35,894 nt of DNA from Bacteroidota bacterium (GTDB lineage: Bacteria; Bacteroidota; Bacteroidia; B-17B0; Aurantibacillaceae), in NCBI GenBank assembly GCA_030684395.1, contig JAUXTT010000035.1, positions 1 through 35,894 on the forward strand. Reading direction: 5' to 3'. The notes under the pieces are model-generated. The model had not been told where the DNA came from, made no database searches, and saw only the letters and a list, made by a program, of their open reading frames with translations. Position numbers and translations under genes: made by a program. Of this stretch, positions 24,566 through 32,721 are shown piece by piece (position 1 is the stretch's first letter; each line of letters begins with the position of its first letter).

Positions 24566-24573
24566 TACATTTG
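24566..24573 (+). promoter_or_regulatory. Candidate -7 box of ctaA
   Basis: TACATTTG matches TAnnTTTG and lies 16 nt before the ATG at 24590. No TTG is present at the usual -33 distance, so support is partial. The box sits upstream of the annotated ATG of the divergent channel gene, in the 40-bp gap. Confidence 0.45.
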
Positions 24574-24589
24574 CAGGCAAAATTCTCCC

Positions 24590-25729
24590 ATGTTCAAATC
24601 AAACCCTCATAAAGGTATAATCCTTTGGTTATTATCCGGTTGTTTTTTAGTTTATGTAATGGTTGTTGTTGGATGTATAACACGTCTTACGCACAGCGGA
24701 CTTTCTATAAACGATTGGAGTGTAATGGGATCTTTGCCACCTATGAGTGAAGCCAGTTGGAACGAACATTTTACAAAGTACCAGCAAAGCCCTGAATTTC
24801 AGAGTGTGAATTTTGAAATGAAGTTGGATGAATTTAAACACATTTTTTTCTGGGAATATATTCATCGTATGATCGGTCGCTTTATTGGCTTTGTATTTAT
24901 TGGAGGTTTTGCATGGTTTTTACTAAGAAAAAAAATCGAGAAAAAATTATTAATTAAGCTATTGATACTTGTTGGCTTGGGTGCGTTACAGGGTGCTATT
25001 GGTTGGTGGATGGTAAAGAGTGGAATACAAAATAAACCCGCAGTTAGTCATTATCGTTTAGCTACCCATTTAATAAGTGCCTTTACCGTTTTTGCTTTTA
25101 CATTTTGGTATGCATTGGAATTGATCAACACTAAAAAGATTGAAGAGAAACACTTCGACTCTTCAACAGGCTCAGGGCTCAGTGTGACAGTGGAAGTAAG
25201 AGCTGAAGATCAAGCTAAAACACTTAAGATGCGCCCTTGGATCATTAGCCTGTTTTGTGTATTGATCCTTCAAATAATTTACGGAGCATTTACCGCAGGC
25301 TTTGTAGAAATGGGTCCGGAGAATAAACCACTTTACCGCCCGGGACAAATCTTAAACACCTGGCCAAAGATGGGCGATCAATGGGTTTCTGACCTTGTTA
25401 CCATTAAAGGAAGCTTCTTTGCCAACTATTTCGAAAATGCTGCAGGTATTCAGTTTGTGCACAGAACGGTTGCTTTTATTGTTGTAACACTCGTTGCGTT
25501 TATATGGTACAGAACAAGTAAACTAAAATTGGATCGTTCACAATACAGAGGTGTAACTCTTTTGATCTATGGAATTGCAGTTCAATTTATTTTAGGAGTT
25601 TATACGCTTATTTATCAGGTACCTGTTGTGTTGGGAGTACTGCACCAATCGGGAGCTTTCTTTTTGTTTGCTGTGTGTGTGTATTTGATGTTTCATTTTA
25701 GAAAAACAAAGGAATTAGATTCTTTGTAG
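24590..25729 (+). CDS. ctaA: Heme A synthase (COX15/CtaA family) with repeat insertion
   Basis: An inner-membrane enzyme that oxidises heme O to heme A for cytochrome oxidase. The 379 aa contain eight predicted helices. Conserved family segments include GCITRLTHSGLSINDW (28-43), the heme-ligand region FWEYIHRMIGRFIGF (about 86-100), SHYRLATHL (154-162), and in the second half FVHRTVAFIVV and VLGVLHQSGAFFLF, providing the paired His ligands. Between TM4 and TM5, residues about 187-205 (KHFDSSTGSGLSVTVEVRAE) are foreign to the family. They derive from a CTTCGACxxCTTCAACAGGCTCAG-type repeat inserted in frame in a loop. No other cytochrome-oxidase genes are in the window. Confidence 0.92.
   Translation: MFKSNPHKGIILWLLSGCFLVYVMVVVGCITRLTHSGLSINDWSVMGSLPPMSEASWNEHFTKYQQSPEFQSVNFEMKLDEFKHIFFWEYIHRMIGRFIGFVFIGGFAWFLLRKKIEKKLLIKLLILVGLGALQGAIGWWMVKSGIQNKPAVSHYRLATHLISAFTVFAFTFWYALELINTKKIEEKHFDSSTGSGLSVTVEVRAEDQAKTLKMRPWIISLFCVLILQIIYGAFTAGFVEMGPENKPLYRPGQILNTWPKMGDQWVSDLVTIKGSFFANYFENAAGIQFVHRTVAFIVVTLVAFIWYRTSKLKLDRSQYRGVTLLIYGIAVQFILGVYTLIYQVPVVLGVLHQSGAFFLFAVCVYLMFHFRKTKELDSL
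25152..25190 (+). repeat. CTTCGACAG-type repeat inserted in frame in ctaA
   Basis: CTTCGACTCTTCAACAGG is followed by CTCAGGGCTCAGTGTGACAG. This is a variant of the same repeat class seen inside proline dehydrogenase. It keeps the reading frame and lies in a loop between transmembrane helices, where added residues can be tolerated. Exact edges are approximate. Confidence 0.7.
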
Positions 25730-25737
25730 AATTTGGT

Positions 25738-25745
25738 TATATTTG
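25738..25745 (+). promoter_or_regulatory. -7 box of the T9SS-secreted protein gene
   Basis: TATATTTG is an exact TAnnTTTG, 21 nt before the ATG at 25767. A weak TTAG stands near the -33 position. It lies 8 bp after the ctaA stop and indicates separate transcription. Confidence 0.55.
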
Positions 25746-25766
25746 ACGCACTAAAACCAAAAACCT

Positions 25767-26699
25767 ATGAAAAAAAATCTACTCAAATTATTGGGAGTTA
25801 TTCTTATTGGCTCATCCATTACAAAAGCGCAACCTTATGCGTTTACGCAATTAACCAACAATTATGCGAACCTCCCTTCGCCTACTGTTATCAGTACACC
25901 GAATTGGGATTATACCTCAGTGTATACCGTTTCGATGCCATTCACATTTAATTATTTCGGAACAAACTTTAGCACTATTTATGTTACAGGGGGCTTTTCA
26001 GGATTTGTTTATGATGGTATGGGCGGCTTCGGTAGCTACGAAATTTACTGGTTTGATAATGCAATGACTGACTGGAGCGGCAACGGAACTATTTCCTACA
26101 AAACTACAGGTTCAGCTCCAAACAGAATCTTTAAGATTCAGGCTGCTAATGCTGGTTTTGAAAGCGATGTTTCGGAGGTTGATTTCGCGAATGCACAATT
26201 ATGGCTTTATGAAGGTAGCAATGTGGTAGAAATGCATTACGGGAGCTCTTCCATTTTAGATCCTGACACATGGGAAGTTCCGGGCTGCGACGGCCCAACA
26301 GTTACTATAATTAAAGATCCGAGCAGTTTTGTTTCTTTGTCAGGGCCTTCAACAAATCCAAGTGCTTCATCAACTGTAGCTAGCTTGTGTGTAACAGGTG
26401 CTCCACCACTTAATAAAGTATACAGATTTAGCCCAAGCGGTGCTGTAGGAATTAAAGACGCAGTTACCAATTCTTCAGGTTTACTTATAACACCTAATCC
26501 TAACATGGGTGATTTCACAATTAAGTCAAATACCAATGATGTTTATTTTATCACGAATGAATTAGGTCAAACAATTAAAACAATTGAACTAAATGCTTTA
26601 AACAACTATGAAGCTAAAATTGAGAATTTAGAAACCGGAATTTATTTTGTAATCGGAAAAAATAATTTATTGAGAAGTAAAATTGTTATAACAAAATAA
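25767..26699 (+). CDS. Secreted protein with type IX secretion sorting domain
   Basis: A 310-aa exported protein: signal peptide about 1-21 (ending SSITKA-QP), then a beta-rich body of unknown function with many aromatic and Gly/Ser/Thr residues (NWDYTSVYTVSMPFTFNYFG, YKTTGSAPNRIFKIQ). A type-A C-terminal T9SS sorting domain follows (about 235-310: LLITPNPNMGDFTIKS, IYFVIGKN, SKIVITK). Two cysteines at about 173 and 212 may form a disulfide. Such proteins cross the outer membrane through the Por machinery and are anchored or released. A stem-loop terminator that originally followed the gene is now split by the IS4 insertion. Confidence 0.85.
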   Translation: MKKNLLKLLGVILIGSSITKAQPYAFTQLTNNYANLPSPTVISTPNWDYTSVYTVSMPFTFNYFGTNFSTIYVTGGFSGFVYDGMGGFGSYEIYWFDNAMTDWSGNGTISYKTTGSAPNRIFKIQAANAGFESDVSEVDFANAQLWLYEGSNVVEMHYGSSSILDPDTWEVPGCDGPTVTIIKDPSSFVSLSGPSTNPSASSTVASLCVTGAPPLNKVYRFSPSGAVGIKDAVTNSSGLLITPNPNMGDFTIKSNTNDVYFITNELGQTIKTIELNALNNYEAKIENLETGIYFVIGKNNLLRSKIVITK

Positions 26700-26722
26700 T
26701 TAAGCAGTATTACAGTTTAGGG

Positions 26723-26739
26723 AAAGGGAGGCGAAAGCT
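26723..26739 (+). terminator. Left half of a terminator hairpin split by the IS element
   Basis: AAAGGGAGGC GAAA GCT ends at 26739. If one copy of the 10-bp duplication is removed and this is joined to 28131 (TCCCTTTTTA), the sequence AAAGGGAGGC-GAAA-GCTTCCCTTT forms a 10-bp stem (one G-U pair) with a GAAA loop and a T-run. That is a classic terminator for the T9SS gene. Confidence 0.75.
26730..26739. repeat. Target-site duplication, left copy
   Basis: GGCGAAAGCT, repeated exactly at 28121-28130. The 10-bp size fits IS4-family duplications. Confidence 0.9.
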
Positions 26740-26746
26740 CACTCAT

Positions 26747-26773
26747 GGTCGGAAGAAATTCCGGCCATTTTTT
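26747..26773 (+). terminator. Inward-reading terminator at the left IS end
   Basis: GGTCGGAA - GAAA - TTCCGGCC (one G-U pair) followed by ATTTTTT, read on the plus strand into the element. It overlaps the terminal inverted repeat and the end of the transposase gene. It should stop transcription arriving from the T9SS gene on the left. Confidence 0.75.
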
Positions 26774-28013
26774 ATGTTTTAAATAAAAGTTGTGGATTTC
26801 CGCCACATTGCTCTACAATCATGGCAATGGATAAATTTCTAACTTCCATGAAGAGCCTTCTTTTGGCAGTTTTATAACCTATGCCGTTCCGTTTTTTGTA
26901 AATAAGCACAAGCATTGCGACGATCAACGTCATGTACAATAATACGGTAATTCCATTTTTGTTTAAAGATACCAGGTGACTAACATTAAGTTCTTGCTTT
27001 ATAAATCTAAAGAACACTTCAATGTCCCAGCGTCTTCTATAGGCTTGGGCTATTTCCTTTGAAGAGAGATCAAAATCGTTAGTTAGGAACCAATATTGTT
27101 TATCTTTTTCTGCTTTGCTTTGAGCAATAATCAATCGGAACGGAGTATCAACCAATTCTTCTTTGTAATGCTGATTGCCTCTTTTGTTTTTTATCGGCGT
27201 TCCTGTGTAGAGCTGGACTTTACAATCTTTAATTAGCGTTGATTCACCTAAATCCAAACTCTGATTTTTTTTCATTAAGGATTTTAACTCAATATATTTT
27301 CGGTTTTCCTTTGCCCTACAAACGAATGTAACGGAATCTTTAGTGAAGGCTTTCATGGTTCTTGTGGATTGAAAGCCTCGGTCTATTACATAAATATTTT
27401 TATGATCACTTTCCTTCTTTACATGATTCATGATAACTTCGGGCAACGCTATGTCTTCGCTGGTATAACGCGCTTCGGTAAACACACTGGAAGCGCAAGG
27501 TAAAACACCATCAAATGCAATGCTGTATTTAACCGATTTCTTACCGCTTTTATTATCCATTCCTTCCAAAAGCTTACCTACCGACTCACTGATCGTTGTA
27601 CTATCAACACGTATCAAATTATATTTTGCTTTTTCAGAGCAACAATAAGAAATGGAAAATTGCTCATAGATACAATCATAAATCTGTTTGAAGTAATCGG
27701 AATCTATTTTTGAGAGCCTCTCTGAAAGAGAACTTCTGCGGACCCGTTCTTCTTTGTCAAGATTGAAGAGGGTTTTGAAAACAGGATCGTTAAACGTATC
27801 CTCCAGAGTGCGCTGACTTAGCTTTTCATTCTCTAAGATGCCGTACATTAAAAGATGGAACATTTTTTTACCATGCAAAACCTTTGCATAGTGATCTACT
27901 TTTGAGGTTGAGGATAAACCAGAAAATAACACATCCGGGATTACTTCCAATAACTGGTTAGCTCCAATTTTATGATCTCTGAATACTGACATAAGACTAA
28001 TTCTTACCAGCAA
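26772..28013 (-). CDS. IS4-family DDE transposase
   Basis: A cut-and-paste transposase of 413 aa with an RNase H-like catalytic core. The DDE residues are D137 (RVDSTTI), D211 (VIDRGFQ) and E332. The last lies in the IS4 signature Y325-x2-R328-x3-E332-x6-K339 (AYRRRWDIEVFFRFIK), which is perfect here. A large beta insertion lies between the second D and E, as is usual in IS4. An N-terminal helical region (about 1-125) likely binds the inverted repeats. There is no frameshift or internal stop. An alternative ATG at 27992 (MSVFRDHK) would remove seven residues. Confidence 0.95.
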   Translation of the reverse strand: MLVRISLMSVFRDHKIGANQLLEVIPDVLFSGLSSTSKVDHYAKVLHGKKMFHLLMYGILENEKLSQRTLEDTFNDPVFKTLFNLDKEERVRRSSLSERLSKIDSDYFKQIYDCIYEQFSISYCCSEKAKYNLIRVDSTTISESVGKLLEGMDNKSGKKSVKYSIAFDGVLPCASSVFTEARYTSEDIALPEVIMNHVKKESDHKNIYVIDRGFQSTRTMKAFTKDSVTFVCRAKENRKYIELKSLMKKNQSLDLGESTLIKDCKVQLYTGTPIKNKRGNQHYKEELVDTPFRLIIAQSKAEKDKQYWFLTNDFDLSSKEIAQAYRRRWDIEVFFRFIKQELNVSHLVSLNKNGITVLLYMTLIVAMLVLIYKKRNGIGYKTAKRRLFMEVRNLSIAMIVEQCGGNPQLLFKT

Positions 28014-28083
28014 AAATCAAAACATTAACGAGTCATAAAACTGATTAGCAGGCGTTTATTCTAACATAAGACGGTCAATAAAT

Positions 28084-28112
28084 AAAAAAAGTCGGAAGAA
28101 AAATCTTCCGAC
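28084..28112 (-). terminator. Inward-reading terminator at the right IS end
   Basis: GTCGGAAG - AAAAAT - CTTCCGAC (28091-28098 with 28105-28112). On the minus strand it is followed by seven T residues (28090..28084). It reads into the element and should stop transcription from the FG-GAP gene before it reaches the transposase. Confidence 0.8.
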
Positions 28113-28120
28113 CATGAGTG

Positions 28121-28130
28121 GGCGAAAGCT
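28121..28130. repeat. Target-site duplication, right copy
   Basis: GGCGAAAGCT, identical to 26730-26739, immediately outside the right inverted repeat. It is part of the split terminator stem. Confidence 0.9.
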
Positions 28131-28137
28131 TCCCTTT

Positions 28138-30384
28138 TTATTGTCTAATAAATCTTTTACTTACTCTTAGCATTTTATTATCCGGAAATATCATGGCTAC
28201 TTCCACTATGTATAAACCTGTTTGTAATTGGTCAAGGTTTAAGGTATATTCTTGTTCGCCTGTTTTATTCTCGCTTATTTTTCTTCCAATTGCATCGTAA
28301 AGTGTAATAATCTTTATTGCGTTATTGTAATTGTTGAATTGTAAAGAGAGTTCATGTGTTGCAGGGTTTGGATATAAAACCATTTCCATATAAACATCCA
28401 TGTTCTCTTCCATAGCATTTGGATTTGCTGCTCCTTTAAAATACGCTAGCCCGCCACTGTAATTCCCCACAATTAAATCCAATTTACCATCATTGGTAAA
28501 GTCAAATAAATGAGGGGCCATTTGTTCGCCCTCATAAATATCGTTGTAGGTTGAATCTATTAAAGTAAAAGTTCCGCTTAAATTTCCATCAATATTTCCA
28601 TACATATACAAATAACCTCTTTCAGATCCAATCATTAATTTGTATGAGCCATTGTCATCAAATAAGCAAGGGGTTGATTGCGCTTCAAAATATCCGGGTT
28701 TGTTAACTTTTACACTTCCCCAATTTCCTATTCCGCCTGCTAATACAGGAACTGTTATTGTTCCAATATTTTTGAAATAATTAATGGTTCCGTCATATTC
28801 CCCAACCAATACATCTTTCAATCCATCCCTGTCAACATCAATGATCTGAGGATAAGCATTGTTCCCAACATCAATTCCCGCTAAAAAACCTGTTGTGTAA
28901 TCGGCTGCCAAAACAAAATTAGCAGCAGTACCAATAGGAGCAGTATTGGTATAGTAACTTAATTTTCCATTTGAGTCGCCTATTAAAAGATCTTTATCTC
29001 CATCTCCATCCATATCACCGGTTGCGGGGGCCATATTCCTTAAACCGCCGGAAGATAATCCAGCATAATCCGAATTTACTAAGTTGAAACGTGGAGCACT
29101 TGAAGTTCCTGTGTTTTCGAGTAAAGCAACCTTGCAATTGTAAACACTTACCGGAGCATAATAACCAAAATTACCAACCAACAGATCCATGTCACCATCT
29201 GCATCATAATCCAATGTAGTAGGGTAGGAGCCTTCTCCAAAATCAAGCATCTCATCCTGTAAAAATGTTTTTTTGATTAATTGAAAATTAGGTGCATTAT
29301 CAGCTCCGTTGTTTTTATAAAACCAAACTCCTTTGTAATTCTCAGATGCCTGAATATTAGGAGCAGCTATAAGATCACGTTTGTTGTCATTATCAAGATC
29401 AAGGAAATAAGTGCATGGAAATTGTTTGAAAGTGATGGGATTCGTTCCATTTGGATACAGTTTGGTTGTATAATCAAAATGTGCATTGGCGAGCGAACCT
29501 GCATTTCTGAAATATTCTATTGAGTCACAGGAAACATCACTTACCACAAGGTCCTTGTCATTATCGCCATCCATATCCAAACACAATAGGCAGGAACCCG
29601 AATGCATTACCGCATTTACTTTCGCGTCTCTTTTTGTAGCTACAGTTTCATTATACAATTGCATTAATGGGCAGGAAGGATAACTTAATGTACTTGAACA
29701 GTTATTTTCAACAGCATCTCCCCAGCATCTGTCAACTACGTCAAATACTAAGCTGTCAATTACTCCGTAACGCTCCATACTCATGTTCTTATGAAATTCA
29801 AATTGAATTCCGGAAGATTGAAAGGTAAGCACATCCATGTCGCCATCATTATCAATATCGGCAAGTCCGGGTAGTGCAACCGAGCTTACAGGGGTGTTTG
29901 CCAGATCCAATCCGGGACCCGTATCGTAATCAGAGATCAAGTAATTCTTGAAAAAAGTGAATTGAGGATTTCCTACAGTGGATGTGTTTTTGTACACACG
30001 AATTCCACCAAAGCCCAATGCATAAGTGAAGAGATCTTCTTTCCCGTCATTATTGTAATCATAAAATACTGCCCATGAATTTACATAAGATGGAATAGCA
30101 CTTTGGAACTCAGGTGCATGTTTGTAGGATGCCGTCCCTACAATATTATTGTTTTTGAAAGTGCGGATTTTGTCTCCTGTTTTGTCAAAAACCGCGAGGT
30201 CTTTTATTCCATCCAAATCCAGGTCAATTGCACTCCACTCGGTGAAATTTAAGCCGCCTGTCCAGGGATTTTTAAGTGGGGTGCCAAAGTTAGAAACCTT
30301 AATCGTATCTAGTCGTTCAAAAACAGGTTGAGCAAATGCTACAATCCGGTATAATAGAAATGAAATAAAAAGTATCTTTCTCAT
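28138..30384 (-). CDS. Secreted FG-GAP/VCBS repeat protein with T9SS sorting domain
   Basis: A large extracellular protein of 748 aa. Signal peptide about 1-18 (ending VAFAQ). The body carries at least nine calcium-binding loops of the FG-GAP/VCBS kind (DLDLDGIKDL, DYNNDGKEDL, DIDNDGDMDV, DMDGDNDKDL, DLDNDNKRDL, DYDADGDMDL, DMDGDGDKDL, DVDRDGLKDV, DFTNDGKLDL), which suggests a seven- to nine-bladed beta-propeller. A C-terminal Por/T9SS sorting domain (about 672-748, VLYPNPATHELSLQFNN ... GLYIVEVAM) targets it to the cell surface. Such propellers commonly bind ligands or other surface proteins; the specific partner is unknown. Its 3' end lies at the IS insertion. Confidence 0.9.
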   Translation of the reverse strand: MRKILFISFLLYRIVAFAQPVFERLDTIKVSNFGTPLKNPWTGGLNFTEWSAIDLDLDGIKDLAVFDKTGDKIRTFKNNNIVGTASYKHAPEFQSAIPSYVNSWAVFYDYNNDGKEDLFTYALGFGGIRVYKNTSTVGNPQFTFFKNYLISDYDTGPGLDLANTPVSSVALPGLADIDNDGDMDVLTFQSSGIQFEFHKNMSMERYGVIDSLVFDVVDRCWGDAVENNCSSTLSYPSCPLMQLYNETVATKRDAKVNAVMHSGSCLLCLDMDGDNDKDLVVSDVSCDSIEYFRNAGSLANAHFDYTTKLYPNGTNPITFKQFPCTYFLDLDNDNKRDLIAAPNIQASENYKGVWFYKNNGADNAPNFQLIKKTFLQDEMLDFGEGSYPTTLDYDADGDMDLLVGNFGYYAPVSVYNCKVALLENTGTSSAPRFNLVNSDYAGLSSGGLRNMAPATGDMDGDGDKDLLIGDSNGKLSYYTNTAPIGTAANFVLAADYTTGFLAGIDVGNNAYPQIIDVDRDGLKDVLVGEYDGTINYFKNIGTITVPVLAGGIGNWGSVKVNKPGYFEAQSTPCLFDDNGSYKLMIGSERGYLYMYGNIDGNLSGTFTLIDSTYNDIYEGEQMAPHLFDFTNDGKLDLIVGNYSGGLAYFKGAANPNAMEENMDVYMEMVLYPNPATHELSLQFNNYNNAIKIITLYDAIGRKISENKTGEQEYTLNLDQLQTGLYIVEVAMIFPDNKMLRVSKRFIRQ

Positions 30385-30462
30385 GTTGCTTGGCTTGCAT
30401 AAATTTACGTAATTATTACGAACGAAGGATGAAAATAGTTCTAAAGTAATTCTTTTGCCAGT

Positions 30463-32067
30463 TTACTTTAACATTACCACAGTACCCCTGGGAGTTGGCT
30501 TTGGTTTAGGTAGGTAATTATATACCTGAAGGGGGCCGCTATTGTATATAACTTCAACAATCCTATATTTCTGTAGTAAAGAATCTGCTTTTTGATCTAT
30601 GCTGATAATAGTGTTTATAGCAAAAGCGTCTAATTGTTCTTTTAGTTTTTCTTTTGAGTCCATATCATAAAATAAAGCTCCCAGGTATTGTCCCTTATTA
30701 TAATAAACCATCCCTTTTACTACCCCCAGTCGTTTGTCGTTTTTATCACAGATCCACACGCAACGCTTTAATTCAACCTGTTGTTTACTTTCCCAAATGG
30801 CTTCTATAATTGGTTTTTCCGGTATGCTGTATTGATATTCTTTATAGAGTGAAAATAAATTTAATGATAAGAACAGGGCCAGAGTGGTGAAGAAAATAAA
30901 TTTTTTTTTGAAAACAGAAAATCTATTCAGAAGAACAATGCTTAAAAAGAGAAGGGAAAGTAAAGCAGGCCACAGGTACCGGTCCATATAGAAAAAGGGG
31001 AGATATAATAAAAGATTGGCAAAGAGAACTAAAAAGAAAATGTTATTTTCAATGATGAAAGGTTTTATTTCTTTTCTGTAAAGAAAGGCGGCAGTGAAAA
31101 AGAGAAGTATAAACACAGTTCCTGTATCTATTCCAAAAAGCATACTGCGAGCGCTTTTTAGATTTTTTACCAGTATCTTTTTGTAATGATCCCTGATCTC
31201 TGCCGTACTCATTCCTTCCCAGGATAAATAATTCTGATGAGCGTGCTCTACACAAGCGTCAAATGCATTAGGAGGATTGGATTCTGTTAGTGTGCCCAAA
31301 TGATAAGGATTTCCAACTTCTCCATAAACATCGGGAGTAATGCGGGGAGAGTTCATTTTGTAGTTATGGCCCGAACTGGTTCCCATTGTGAATGAGCCAT
31401 TTTTTTTAGAAATAAAATAAACCCAGGGGCCACAAAAAATAATAAGAAACAAGGCAATTGATAAATGATGAAGAAGAGATCTGACATTCCATTGATTTTT
31501 TTCGGAAATGAATTTTCCTAAAACGATGAGCACAAAAAAGTACAGGCCAACTGATTTGATAAAAAACAATATTGCTCCAATGAGTGCAGCAAGCAGGATT
31601 CGACGAAAATTTATTTCCCTGTCGGAAAGAAAAAAGTTGATAGCCAAAAGAATCCCGTTTACCAATAAGAGATCAGGTGTTAAATAAAACCATGCAAATG
31701 AAATTATCAGTGGCACACTAACCAGTGTATAATACAAAGTGTTTTTCGTGTCAATTTGTTTTTTCTTTAATATACTGCGAAATAGGAGCAAAGCAGTAAA
31801 CCCGAGGATCAATTGCAGAACCCTGAACCGCACAAATGGAGCTGATAGTAAAGGTTTAAACAGTAATAACAACCAACTGATCATGGCGCCCCAATACGTG
31901 TTAATCGCGTTTGGCCAATCACCTTCAGCATATTTATCGGCGATCCATAAATAATGAACCGAATCGGAAAAATTCTGATACCAGCCATTAAAAAACTGAA
32001 GCACAAAAGTAAACAGTAGGTAAACGAGCGCAATGATAAGAATTTGATTACCTAATATTTTTTTCAT
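30463..32067 (-). CDS. GT-C fold membrane glycosyltransferase (PMT/GT39-like)
   Basis: A polytopic inner-membrane protein of 534 aa with about 10-12 predicted helices, using lipid-linked sugar donors if it follows the family. The first periplasmic loop carries the acidic pattern expected of GT-C enzymes (FSDSVHYLWIADKYAEGDWPN, about 33-53), where an Asp acts in catalysis. A soluble C-terminal part follows (about 420-534, ending in a Pro-rich PKPKPTPRGTV). Acceptor and sugar are unknown; it may modify surface glycans or secreted proteins. It starts 8 bp after the thioredoxin gene, so the two are likely one transcript. Confidence 0.8.
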   Translation of the reverse strand: MKKILGNQILIIALVYLLFTFVLQFFNGWYQNFSDSVHYLWIADKYAEGDWPNAINTYWGAMISWLLLLFKPLLSAPFVRFRVLQLILGFTALLLFRSILKKKQIDTKNTLYYTLVSVPLIISFAWFYLTPDLLLVNGILLAINFFLSDREINFRRILLAALIGAILFFIKSVGLYFFVLIVLGKFISEKNQWNVRSLLHHLSIALFLIIFCGPWVYFISKKNGSFTMGTSSGHNYKMNSPRITPDVYGEVGNPYHLGTLTESNPPNAFDACVEHAHQNYLSWEGMSTAEIRDHYKKILVKNLKSARSMLFGIDTGTVFILLFFTAAFLYRKEIKPFIIENNIFFLVLFANLLLYLPFFYMDRYLWPALLSLLFLSIVLLNRFSVFKKKFIFFTTLALFLSLNLFSLYKEYQYSIPEKPIIEAIWESKQQVELKRCVWICDKNDKRLGVVKGMVYYNKGQYLGALFYDMDSKEKLKEQLDAFAINTIISIDQKADSLLQKYRIVEVIYNSGPLQVYNYLPKPKPTPRGTVVMLK

Positions 32068-32075
32068 TTAATCCT

Positions 32076-32567
32076 CTACTTTGAATAGAAATTGATGCGT
32101 TCATTTAAAAACTCGTACCCGATTTTTTTGTTCACGAATTCTTTTGTTTGATTTTTAATGAAGAGTGTTCCGGGAATAGCACCCGACCAGTCTTTACTGA
32201 TCTTATCAATAAAACTTCCATCTGTTTCATCCAACAAAACGGTTTCGGTAGTGTATTTGTTTTTTTTCAGAAAAGGAATTACCCGTTTTTTCATGTCTTC
32301 CCTAAAATCCATGCTTACTAATAACACTTTTACTTTTTTTGTTTTGTATTCATTGTTGATCTTTTCAAAATCGGGAAGTTCTGCCACACAAGGCTTGCAC
32401 CATGTTGCCCAAAAGTTCACAATGTATAAAGTGTCATTATTGTTTTCAATCCTTTTTTGCAGATCAGCAATTTTATAAACATGGATTTTCTTCTGCGCAA
32501 AAGCAGTAAGAGAAAAAAGAAAAGCGAATAGTGTAAATATCCGCTTTATGTTGAATATGTATTTCAC
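32076..32567 (-). CDS. TlpA-like thioredoxin-fold lipoprotein or periplasmic oxidoreductase
   Basis: A 163-aa exported thiol-disulfide protein. Signal peptide about 1-24 (FTLFAFLFSLTAFAQ). The thioredoxin fold has the active site FWATWCKPCVAELPDF (C-K-P-C, about 53-68) followed by the usual TlpA/ResA-like beta-alpha region (KVLLVSMDFRED) and a cis-Pro turn in GAIPGTLFI. It probably keeps thiols reduced in the periplasm, for example in cytochrome or protein maturation. The substrate is unknown. It is coupled to the downstream GT-C glycosyltransferase (8-bp gap) and is separated from the purine nucleoside phosphorylase gene by an intergenic palindromic repeat. Confidence 0.9.
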   Translation of the reverse strand: MKYIFNIKRIFTLFAFLFSLTAFAQKKIHVYKIADLQKRIENNNDTLYIVNFWATWCKPCVAELPDFEKINNEYKTKKVKVLLVSMDFREDMKKRVIPFLKKNKYTTETVLLDETDGSFIDKISKDWSGAIPGTLFIKNQTKEFVNKKIGYEFLNERINFYSK

Positions 32568-32611
32568 CTTGTCTTGATCAAAAAAATAAAATTCTAAACT
32601 TTAAATACTCA

Positions 32612-32697
32612 CCACAGAGATTCATTAAGAAATAGCGCACTTTGTTCTACTATCAAAACCTTTGTGCACTTTGTGTTTAACTTTGCAGCCTCTGTGG
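32612..32697. repeat. Intergenic palindromic repeat, CCACAGAG type
   Basis: CCACAGAG (32612-32619) is matched by CTCTGTGG (32690-32697). Between them are degenerate words such as GCGCACTTTGT and GTGCACTTTGTG. It fills the gap between the phosphorylase and thioredoxin genes. It is the same general class of bacterial CACAGAG/CGCAGAG palindrome as at 6763-6946. Confidence 0.6.
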
Positions 32698-32721
32698 TTA
32701 AAATAATCAACGAAGAAAAAA

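Larger units (their letters stand above)
26740..28120 (-). mobile_element. Complete IS4-family insertion sequence, 1381 bp
   Basis: The ends are 17-bp perfect terminal inverted repeats, CACTCATGGTCGGAAGA at the left and its complement ending at 28120. They are bounded by identical 10-bp direct repeats (GGCGAAAGCT). The single transposase gene runs on the minus strand and appears intact, so the copy could still move. Each end also holds a hairpin plus T-run reading into the element. The insertion lies between two convergent genes and splits their terminator. Confidence 0.95.

Noticed and set aside
28138-30384. CRISPR-like repetition in the FG-GAP gene
   Set aside because: The recurring DxDxDG codons are degenerate, unevenly spaced and in frame; they are protein repeats.
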